DNA of 5,063 bases, taken from Actinomycetes bacterium (GTDB lineage: Bacteria > Actinomycetota > Actinomycetes > Propionibacteriales > Propionibacteriaceae). Shown here one piece after another: positions 1 to 4,626 of this stretch. The notes under the pieces are model-generated. The model did not search any database. It saw only the letters and a program-made list of their open reading frames with translations, and had not been told where the DNA came from. The position numbers and the translations under genes were made by a program. Location of the stretch: NCBI GenBank assembly GCA_023393755.1, contig JAEXCA010000049.1, positions 1 through 5,063 of the forward strand. The letters run 5' to 3'. The number at the start of each line of letters is the position of its first letter. Within the stretch, counting starts at the first letter, position 1.

Positions 1-127
1 GGACCTCCGCGAGTGGGTGAGAGCATGGAACGAGAACCCGAAACCGTTCATCTGGACCAAGACCGCCGACCAGATCCTCGAATCCCTCGGACGACTATTA
101 CAACGAATCAACGGCGCAGGACACTAG
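1..127 (+). mobile_element. Right part of an IS630-type insertion sequence
   Basis: This is inferred from the transposase tail alone. The outer boundary cannot be fixed because the left terminal inverted repeat is outside the window, so the matching right repeat cannot be recognised. The boundary is expected between about 128 and 160. Several TA dinucleotides there, for example in CTAGA at 124-128 and again at 134-138, could be the insertion site. Confidence 0.6.
2..127 (+). CDS. IS630-family transposase, C-terminal end (partial, cut by window start)
   Basis: Reading from base 2 gives 41 codons ending in TAG. The peptide starts DLREWVRAW, continues NENPKPFIWTKTADQIL and ends in LLQRINGAGH. 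The core 'W..NPKPF.WTKTADQIL' followed by 'Q.IN..GH' at the C-terminus is the usual tail of IS630-type DDE transposases, which cut and paste DNA and insert at TA dinucleotides. The catalytic DDE core lies off the left edge, so activity cannot be judged. The following gene lies in the same direction in another frame, and the right end of the element should fall within a few tens of bases after this stop. Assignment to the family is confident; whether the element is intact is unknown. Confidence 0.87.
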   Translation, partial: DLREWVRAWNENPKPFIWTKTADQILESLGRLLQRINGAGH

Positions 128-156
128 AACTCGCTAGAGCCGAAGGCTACCGAGAA

Positions 157-456
157 GTGGCCGAACGCCGCCGCCAGATCAGGGCGCTCCCGAAGCTCGA
201 TCGCAAGGCCCTGAAGCTGTTCTGCCAGTTGTGGGATCGGTACGGCCACAACGAATACGACGGTAGCACGCTCACTTACCACGTGATCTTCGATGGTGGT
301 GTGGGTGATGACGAAGCGGCGGAACGCGAAGAGTTGCTGCGCACTATCGAGAAGCTCGGTCTGGAGGTCGTGGACACGCCCACGAACGCGGCAGAAGGGT
401 CGGTTTGGGTTCGCGCAGATCCACGAGTCGACCTCGAGCTCGAAAAGTGGTCGTGA
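157..456 (+). CDS. Hypothetical protein, possibly 5'-truncated by the adjacent insertion sequence
   Basis: I do not recognise this protein. The suggested GTG at 157 has GAAGG (142-146) ten bases upstream and gives 99 residues. The frame stays open to base 1, through the transposase tail, but the residues encoded there are low-complexity and Arg/Thr/Pro-rich and look like a shadow of the transposase. The protein-like part starts near 'ARAEGYREVAERRRQ'. What follows is a basic, probably helical N-terminus, then a strand-like stretch (LTYHVIFDGG), an acidic helix (EAAEREELLRTIEKLG) and further strand-like segments ending in LELEKWS. This strand-helix-strand pattern suggests a small alpha/beta domain and nothing more specific. 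Third positions are less G/C-biased than in the hip genes (many GAA, GGT and GAT codons), which hints at foreign origin. The start is uncertain; an original start may have been lost to the insertion. Confidence 0.5.
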   Translation: MAERRRQIRALPKLDRKALKLFCQLWDRYGHNEYDGSTLTYHVIFDGGVGDDEAAEREELLRTIEKLGLEVVDTPTNAAEGSVWVRADPRVDLELEKWS

Positions 457-493
457 GCCTGACAGGTGAGGGGTTGCGCCGCGCTCTACGCGA

Positions 494-499
494 TAGCGT
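494..499 (+). promoter_or_regulatory. Leaderless-type -10 box for the S51 peptidase gene
   Basis: TAGCGT fits the actinobacterial -10 consensus TANNNT. It ends six bases before the GTG at 506, so transcription would begin at or next to the start codon. No purine-rich ribosome binding site lies in the bases before the GTG, which agrees with leaderless initiation. No good -35 box is visible; TTGCGC at 474-479 is too close (14-base spacer). Confidence 0.45.
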
Positions 500-505
500 T
501 GCGTC

Positions 506-1126
506 GTGAATCTGCTGCTGCTCTCGATCAGTCTCAGTGCGGTGCCCGATTTCTTGAGTGAGTCCGTGGGCGCTGTGGACCGGCCACTTCGGCTCGGATA
601 CATCACGGACGCTGCCGAGGGCATGCCGTTTTCTGCCGTCGAACTCGACGGTGTCCGAGGACTCGGTCATCAGGTGGTCGAGATCCGTGCTCGTGACACG
701 GACGCTGAGGCCTTCGCCGAACTCCTCGACTCGCTCGATGCCGTCTACGTGGCAGGTGGCGAGACGTTCGTGCTGCTCGAAGCGCTGCGCTCCGGCGGTG
801 CTGCGGAGGTGCTCGTCGATCGTGTTCGCGCCGGACTGCCCTATATCGGGTGCAGTGCCGGGTCGGTCATCGCGGGGCCGTCGATCACTCCCGTGGAAAT
901 GCTCGACGACCGGAGCCTTGCGCCTGGCCTCGTGAGCGACGAAGGGCTCGGCTTCATAGATCAGGTCATCATCCCGCACGCCGATGGCCAGCTCCCGCCG
1001 TACCCGCGGGAGTTGATCGAACGTATCGTCTCGACCTACGGCGATCGATACCCGCTGCTCACGCTGAACGACGACCAAGCCCTGCGGGTGAGACCGGACG
1101 GCGCCGAGGTGATCCCCTCGCACTGA
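506..1126 (+). CDS. Peptidase S51 family protein (PepE-like, class I glutamine amidotransferase-like fold)
   Basis: This is a 206-residue cytoplasmic protein with no membrane segment. Residues 28-36 (LRLGYITDA) form the first Rossmann-type strand. The family's glycine motif is AGGETF at 83-88, where PepE-type proteins usually have GGNTF. The nucleophile elbow is GCSAGS at 115-120, with Ser117 the expected catalytic serine. His158 in IPHAD matches the family's catalytic histidine. S51 enzymes such as dipeptidase E cleave N-terminal Asp dipeptides, and other members are cyanophycinases; the substrate here cannot be told from sequence. The length is slightly below that of typical members (roughly 220-240). 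The start was chosen because GTG 506 sits six bases after a TANNNT box and just precedes the hydrophobic first strand (MNLLLLS). The reading frame continues open for 32 coding-like codons after the TGA, so the C-terminus may have been shortened. Confidence 0.85.
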   Translation: MNLLLLSISLSAVPDFLSESVGAVDRPLRLGYITDAAEGMPFSAVELDGVRGLGHQVVEIRARDTDAEAFAELLDSLDAVYVAGGETFVLLEALRSGGAAEVLVDRVRAGLPYIGCSAGSVIAGPSITPVEMLDDRSLAPGLVSDEGLGFIDQVIIPHADGQLPPYPRELIERIVSTYGDRYPLLTLNDDQALRVRPDGAEVIPSH

Positions 1127-1176
1127 ACCGTCGGCGGCGTGGACGTGATCCTGCTCCGGCGGCTGGTCGAGCGGCC

Positions 1177-1212
1177 GTACGACCTCCGGAAGTCTCTCAG
1201 GTATGTACGACC
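1177..1212. repeat. Direct repeat GTACGACC (two copies, 28-bp period)
   Basis: GTACGACC occurs at 1177-1184 and again at 1205-1212, directly upstream of the hipBA palindrome. Each copy is only 8 bp, so chance is possible. The position just outside a candidate operator makes a binding-site role conceivable. Confidence 0.35.
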
Positions 1213-1245
1213 ATTCCAGCCATAAAGCGTTCTTATGACTGGTAT
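1213..1245. promoter_or_regulatory. Candidate HipB operator: 33-bp imperfect palindrome upstream of hipBA
   Basis: The left arm ATTCCAGCCATAA (1213-1225) and right arm TTATGACTGGTAT (1233-1245) are reverse complements at 11 of 13 positions, separated by seven bases. The palindrome ends 26 bases before the hipB ATG, in an AT-richer patch where the promoter should lie. TATCCT at 1243-1248 could serve as a -10 box and overlaps the right arm. HipB-type antitoxins are known to bind palindromes at their own promoter and repress the operon, with HipA as co-repressor, so autoregulation through this site is a reasonable inference. It could alternatively act as a hairpin after the S51 gene, but there is no T-run. 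Confidence 0.6.
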
Positions 1246-1257
1246 CCTCTTCATATT

Positions 1258-1267
1258 GAGGTAGGTG
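1258..1267 (+). promoter_or_regulatory. Ribosome binding site of hipB
   Basis: GAGGTAGGTG lies four bases before the ATG at 1272. It is the best Shine-Dalgarno-like sequence in the window and fixes the hipB start. This contrasts with the three leaderless-looking genes. Confidence 0.6.
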
Positions 1268-1271
1268 TGAC

Positions 1272-1559
1272 ATGGCTGGATACCGAATCGAACGAGAGCT
1301 CACCGAGTTCGGCGAGCACGTCCGCGGCTGGCGCATGGTGCTGGGGCTCACGGCGCAGCAGGTGGCCGAGCGCGCTGGAATCACCCGCGACACCCTGCGC
1401 AAGATCGAGTCCGGAGACGCTGGCGTGGGCTTCGGAAACGTCGCGCAGGTGCTGCGGGCGCTGGGCGTGCTCGATCAGGCCGTCGGGGCGGTTGACCCCC
1501 TCCGCAGCGACATCGGCCGCTTGCGCGCAGGCAGCCTCGCGAAGAAACGTGCCCGATGA
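1272..1559 (+). CDS. hipB: HipB-like XRE-family antitoxin / transcriptional repressor
   Basis: This is a 95-residue protein with one helix-turn-helix domain at about residues 12-66. Helix 2 is LTAQQVAERAG (26-36) and the recognition helix is TRDTLRKIESG (38-48), the classic XRE/Cro pattern; the domain ends in LRALGVLDQ. A short basic tail (SLAKKRAR) follows. The partner gene starts inside its stop codon (ATGA), so the two are translationally coupled, with the antitoxin first as in other hipBA operons. Its expected role is to neutralise the HipA kinase and repress its own promoter, probably through the palindrome at 1213-1245. The length matches the 70-110 residues usual for HipB. The start is supported by the strong upstream ribosome binding site. 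Confidence 0.88.
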   Translation: MAGYRIERELTEFGEHVRGWRMVLGLTAQQVAERAGITRDTLRKIESGDAGVGFGNVAQVLRALGVLDQAVGAVDPLRSDIGRLRAGSLAKKRAR

Positions 1560-2797
1560 CCACCATCGAGGTCTTCGCCGACTGGGCGGGACGTTCCGTG
1601 CTAGCTGGGCAGGCGCACTTCACCAGGCAGCGCGGCCAGCTCTCCACCACGTTCCTCTACGATCCGGCCTACCTGGCAGGCAACGGGACGAGCATCGACC
1701 CGGCGCTGCCGCTCGTCACCGGCGCGCAGCATCAGCCCGGCCTTGTGCGAGCGTTCGGAGACAGCGCTCCCGACCGTTGGGGCCGGAACCTCATCGAGAA
1801 AGCAGAGCGGGTCGTCGCGCGCGAGCAGGGCAGAGCGCCGCGCCGGCTGGATGACCTGGACTTCCTCCTAGGCGTCAGCGACGACACGCGCCAGGGGGCT
1901 TTGCGGTATCGGATCGCCGGCAGCACGGAGTTCGTCGGCAGGCCCTCTCGCGTCCCACAGCTCATTTCGCTTCCGGAACTGTTGCGCGCCTCTGATGAGC
2001 TTGCCTCGGACGAGGATCCCGCTGCCGCGGTGAAGCAGCTGCTCGACACGGGTACCACCGGCCTGGGTGGTGCGCGTCCCAAGGCGTCGGTGCGTTTCGA
2101 GGACGGTGCGCTGGCGATCGCCAAGTTCCCGCACTCCAGTGACCGATGGGACGTCATGGCTTGGGAGGCGACGGCGCTGGATCTGCTGGAAGCCGCGGGG
2201 ATCAGGACGCCTGGTCGGCGGCTCACGCGCGTAGGGGAGCGCAGCGTGCTCATCCTGCGACGGTTCGACCGTTCCGACCAAGGGCACCGGGTCGGCTACA
2301 TCAGCGCCATGACCGCGGTGGGCGCTTCTGATGGCGACCACCGCGACTACGCCGATATCGCCGGAGCCATGAGGGACCTCTCGCTCTCACCCAGGGCGGA
2401 CCATCGCGAGCTGTTCGATCGGGTCGTCGCCTCCGTTGCCCTGGGAAATACCGATGACCATCTGCGCAACCACGGCTTCCTCACTGATCGCCGCTCCTGG
2501 ACGCTGAGCCCGGTTTTCGACGTGAACCCTAACCCGGACCCATCGCAGGCCCGGTCAACGTCGATCATGGGCGCCGACAGCTTGCCCGACGAGGTCGACG
2601 CTCTGCTCGCCTTCGCCGAGGAGTGCGGTTTGACCCCCGACCATGCCCGGAACCGGATGCAGGCGGTTGCTGCTGCGCTGGCGACCTGGAAGGAAAGAGC
2701 CCGCTCGAACGGCATTCGGGAGCGGGAGGTCGCGGTGATGGCCGAGTCGATCGAGACCCGCGTGGAGTCCGTGACTGCCGCGGCGGGCAAAGCGTGA
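1556..2797 (+). CDS. hipA: HipA-family serine/threonine kinase toxin
   Basis: This is a 413-residue, full-length HipA-type protein (E. coli HipA has 440). Residues 1-100 form the N-terminal subdomain, with the family motif FGDSAPDRWGRNLI at 67-80. The glycine-rich loop TGTTGLGGARPKAS spans 165-178. Lys190 in LAIAKFP fits the ATP-binding lysine. The catalytic segment is NTDDHLRN at 298-305, where Asp300 and Asn305 correspond to catalytic Asp309 and Asn314 of E. coli HipA. Asp322 in SPVFDVNP fits the metal-binding aspartate. All kinase residues are therefore present. E. coli HipA inactivates glutamyl-tRNA synthetase by phosphorylation; the target here is unknown. The loop Ser that E. coli HipA autophosphorylates appears to be Gly here, with Thr167 and Thr168 just before it. 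The four-base overlap with hipB makes this a coupled toxin-antitoxin operon. Confidence 0.93.
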   Translation: MTTIEVFADWAGRSVLAGQAHFTRQRGQLSTTFLYDPAYLAGNGTSIDPALPLVTGAQHQPGLVRAFGDSAPDRWGRNLIEKAERVVAREQGRAPRRLDDLDFLLGVSDDTRQGALRYRIAGSTEFVGRPSRVPQLISLPELLRASDELASDEDPAAAVKQLLDTGTTGLGGARPKASVRFEDGALAIAKFPHSSDRWDVMAWEATALDLLEAAGIRTPGRRLTRVGERSVLILRRFDRSDQGHRVGYISAMTAVGASDGDHRDYADIAGAMRDLSLSPRADHRELFDRVVASVALGNTDDHLRNHGFLTDRRSWTLSPVFDVNPNPDPSQARSTSIMGADSLPDEVDALLAFAEECGLTPDHARNRMQAVAAALATWKERARSNGIREREVAVMAESIETRVESVTAAAGKA

Positions 2798-2826
2798 CGC
2801 AGTCCCACGTGTGAAGTGCGGGCGTC
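2796..2826 (+). terminator. Stem-loop at the hipA stop codon, possible terminator
   Basis: GACGC (2796-2800), which begins within the TGA stop, pairs with GCGTC (2822-2826). Inside it, CC (2804-2805) pairs with GG (2820-2821) and CAC (2806-2808) with GTG (2816-2818), leaving a seven-base loop and small bulges. There is no T-run. Hairpin-only terminators are commonly proposed in actinobacteria, and the convergent gene next door makes one useful here. Confidence 0.35.
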
Positions 2827-2851
2827 GTCGCGGACCGACCGCTGTCGGCTA

Positions 2852-2899
2852 CCCGAGCAGTGCCTCGAGTTGCGTGCGAAGCGTCGTTGCTCGCTCGGG
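2852..2899 (-). terminator. Long-loop inverted repeat after the DUF4304-like gene, weak terminator candidate
   Basis: CCCGAGC (2852-2858) and GCTCGGG (2893-2899) are perfect 7-bp inverted repeats. The right arm ends four bases beyond the TGA of the minus-strand gene at 2904. The 34-base loop is long and there is no T-run, so this is a weak call. Confidence 0.22.
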
Positions 2900-2903
2900 A
2901 ACG

Positions 2904-3429
2904 TCAGGAAGCCTGCTCGGCGATCCGTCGCGCGAGTTCGTCGTCACCCACCAGGCGGGCCACTTTCGCCCAGGTCAGCCGGTGCGCTGGGTGGAGGTCT
3001 GCGGCCAGAGACTCCCGAGCGCATTCATGGAACCCGGCGGGGAAGTCGGACAGCGGACCGAAGAACTCGGCTGACTGCCGATCCCACTCCGAAACCAGGA
3101 AGGCGACGGACTCCGCGGCGTCCGCTTCGGTCCCGCCGTACGCGAAATCACTGTCGTCCTTGGTGCGGAACCCGGAGACGATCGATGACCGCCAGGCACA
3201 CCCGGACTCGCGTAGCTTCGCCGCGGCTGTTCCGTCGAGCGCAGGCAGGTGCGCGCCGAGATTGACCCGGAACACTCCGCTGCTTGGCCTGTGCTGCACT
3301 TCCACAAGCTGGGCGACGGGACCTGGAAGCTCTCGGAACAGAACCTCACCCTTGCGGCTGAATCCGGCTGCTTTCAGGATGGGGAAGAAACTGTCTCCGA
3401 AGCTCGGTGGTGACAGTGGCGCGGTTCAT
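2904..3429 (-). pseudogene. DUF4304-like protein with an apparent +1 frameshift near codon 14
   Basis: The minus strand has an ATG at 3429 reading MNRATVTTELRRQF, then LPHPESSR... and a stop after 27 codons. From 3386 the adjacent frame reads FPILKAAGFSRKGEVLFREL and stays open to TGA at 2904. Joining the two after codon 14 gives about 174 residues. The result resembles the DUF4304 family (function unknown): an N-terminal 'L...F.PILK..GF.RKG..F.R' motif, a strand FRVNLGAH, and a C.WR..I motif (CAWRSSI) further on. The ATG frame alone loses the domain. The domain frame alone has no ATG/GTG/TTG start before GTG 3305, which gives 133 residues lacking the conserved N-terminus. One surplus base in the run at 3384-3390 explains this. 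It may be a decayed gene, a sequencing error or programmed +1 shifting. The start is well placed, six bases after a TAGGAT box. Confidence 0.62.
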
Positions 3430-3435
3430 GTCGGA

Positions 3436-3441
3436 ATCCTA
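3436..3441 (-). promoter_or_regulatory. Leaderless-type -10 box for the DUF4304-like gene
   Basis: Read on the minus strand, TAGGAT fits TANNNT and lies exactly six bases before the ATG at 3429. The AGGA within it could alternatively serve as a ribosome binding site with a seven-base spacer if transcription starts further upstream. Confidence 0.45.
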
Positions 3442-3458
3442 TGCGGCGGTCGTCCCGC

Positions 3459-3464
3459 TAGCCT
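3459..3464 (+). promoter_or_regulatory. Leaderless-type -10 box for the SAP-domain gene
   Basis: TAGCCT fits TANNNT and lies exactly six bases before the GTG at 3471, with no ribosome binding site between. The position 17 bases upstream, where a -35 box would be, is occupied by the -10 box of the divergent gene. Confidence 0.48.
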
Positions 3465-3470
3465 GAACGG

Positions 3471-4034
3471 GTGAGCACTTCCCGACCAGCTCGTCCAACG
3501 CTGCGCCCCGGCTTGGCCGCTGAGGAGTTCCGGCGCTGGTACTGGCTGAAGGACGAACTGATCGGCTTCGCCCGAGAGTTGGGGATCAGGTCGACCGGCA
3601 GCAAGGAGACGCTGACCGCCCGCATCGCGGCGAAGCTTGGGGGTGGCGAGTTCGTGGAACCCGATGAGCCCAGGCGGGGCGGCAGTGGCCAGCTCTCAGG
3701 CACCCTCTTGCCCGAGACCGTGATTCCAGTGGGCCAGCGGTGCAGTCAGGCGGTGCGGGCGTGGCTGGCTGCGCAGGTGGGCGAGGGGTTCCGGTTCGAC
3801 GCTGAGATGCGCGCCTTCTTCGCCAACTCCGACGGCACCCTCACGATGCAGGACGCCGTTGACCACTGGTACGCGACCCGCGGCAAGGGGCCGCGCAGCA
3901 TCGACCACCAGTTCGAGTACAACCGCTTCACGCGGACGTGGTACGACGAGCATCCTGACGGCAGCCGGAAGGATCTGCTCGCGGCGTGGCAGCAGTATCG
4001 CAGCCAACCCATCGACGAGCGCGGCCGCGCGTAG
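3471..4034 (+). CDS. SAP-domain protein with DUF6434-type C-terminal region
   Basis: This is a 187-residue soluble protein. Residues 19-57 form a SAP-like helix-extended loop-helix module: EFRRWYWLKDELIGFAREL, then GIRSTGSKETLTARIAAKL. The 'YWLK.EL..FAR.LGI.T.GSKE.L..RI' pattern is typical of small bacterial SAP proteins linked to DUF6434. After an acidic Gly-rich linker (58-78), residues 80-137 (TVIPVGQRCSQAVRAWLAAQVGE to VDHWYATR) fit the DUF6434-type region. A final segment, IDHQFEYNRFTRTWYDEHP (144-162) followed by LLAAWQQYRSQP, is also well conserved in such proteins. SAP modules elsewhere bind DNA or RNA, so nucleic-acid contact is plausible but no enzymatic residue is visible. It is transcribed away from the DUF4304-like gene with only 41 bases between the start codons. 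The GTG start fits the -10 box six bases upstream. Confidence 0.82.
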   Translation: MSTSRPARPTLRPGLAAEEFRRWYWLKDELIGFARELGIRSTGSKETLTARIAAKLGGGEFVEPDEPRRGGSGQLSGTLLPETVIPVGQRCSQAVRAWLAAQVGEGFRFDAEMRAFFANSDGTLTMQDAVDHWYATRGKGPRSIDHQFEYNRFTRTWYDEHPDGSRKDLLAAWQQYRSQPIDERGRA

Positions 4035-4051
4035 GTGGTTGCTGTACCGCC
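4034..4051 (+). terminator. Compact stem-loop overlapping the stop codon of the SAP-domain gene
   Basis: GGTGGT (4034-4039) pairs with ACCGCC (4046-4051) as a six-base-pair stem with one G-U wobble and a six-base loop. It begins on the last base of the TAG stop. There is no T-run. It fills most of the 30-base gap before the convergent gene. On the opposite strand the wobble becomes a C-A mismatch, so the hairpin should favour plus-strand transcripts. Confidence 0.38.
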
Positions 4052-4064
4052 AACGGTGATCGAA

Positions 4065-4565
4065 TCAGGTGAACCACGGCACTTCGGTAGCCGGCGCCGT
4101 GGCGGCCCCGGGATCGGCGGCCTGCACCCACACGTGGAACGAAGGGTCGTCCGCCGGTGCCTGAATCAGGGTGACCAGATAGGTTCCTTCCTCGACCGGA
4201 AGGCGTTCGGCGTAGCTCGCTATGGCGGGCTCGTCCGGGAACTGTGCCGCCATGGTGAGTTGCGTGTAGTCGGTGTGCCAAAGTCCGCCCGGTCCGACCT
4301 TGACCGTGGCGCTGGCTCGGCGAGCTCCGGCCTGACCGGGTGTGCCTGCTTCGATGGTCAGCGGATCGTCGGCATGATCAGGACCGGGGTACGCGATGAA
4401 GAGGGCGCCCTGATTCGACTGTCGCGCGAAGTGCGCGAGCAACTCCTCCAGAGACCAGTCCTCGTTGACGAAACCTTCGTAGTGGTCCGGTGCGACGAGA
4501 CAGACGAAGCCGTCCTCATCGACGCTGTGTGTGCTCTCCACGCTCACGCCGATGATGATAGCCAC
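4065..4565 (-). CDS. Hypothetical protein (166 aa)
   Basis: I do not recognise this protein with confidence. It starts at a GTG (4565) as MAIIIGVSVE and ends in EVPWFT. The N-terminal part contains DEDGFVCLVAPDHYEGFV (residues 16-33), then a helix with WSLEELLAHFARQ (37-49) and ALFIAYPGP (54-62). The middle has GGLWHTDYTQLTMAAQF (93-109), and the C-terminal part alternates strand-like stretches, GTYLVTLIQ (127-135) and FHVWVQAADP (143-152). There is no signal peptide, membrane segment or catalytic motif that I can name. High G/C at third positions and a composed, varied sequence support a real gene. It faces the SAP-domain gene and is divergent from the CoA-transferase gene. Ribosome binding is unclear: only a G-rich run sits right before the GTG, and GTG codons 7 and 9 are alternative starts. 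Confidence 0.7.
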   Translation of the reverse strand: MAIIIGVSVESTHSVDEDGFVCLVAPDHYEGFVNEDWSLEELLAHFARQSNQGALFIAYPGPDHADDPLTIEAGTPGQAGARRASATVKVGPGGLWHTDYTQLTMAAQFPDEPAIASYAERLPVEEGTYLVTLIQAPADDPSFHVWVQAADPGAATAPATEVPWFT

Positions 4566-4626
4566 GCCCCCGCCGCTCGGCGACGAACGGGTTGCTTCCC
4601 AACTGGACCGGGTTCACCATGGCGGC

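Noticed and set aside
124..138. Direct repeat CTAGA spaced ten bases as a possible insertion-sequence target duplication
   Set aside because: IS630 elements duplicate only TA, both copies lie on the same side of the element, and five bases is too short to mean anything.
124..624. 166-codon open frame on the minus strand opposite the small unknown gene and the S51 start
   Set aside because: It reads through the insertion-sequence boundary and the S51 N-terminus, has no recognisable motif and looks like a GC-bias shadow.
344..1402. 352-codon minus-strand open frame opposite the S51 and hipB genes
   Set aside because: It overlaps two genes with clear family motifs, has low-complexity Arg/His-rich composition and spans the hipBA promoter.
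850..1854. 334-codon plus-strand open frame overlapping S51, hipB and hipA
   Set aside because: It is out of frame with three recognised genes and its Arg/Ala-rich product has no motif.
4594..4605. Short inverted repeat (GTTG/CAAC) in the gap between the divergent genes at 4566-4626
   Set aside because: Four-base arms are expected by chance, and no -10 box at a useful distance accompanies it.
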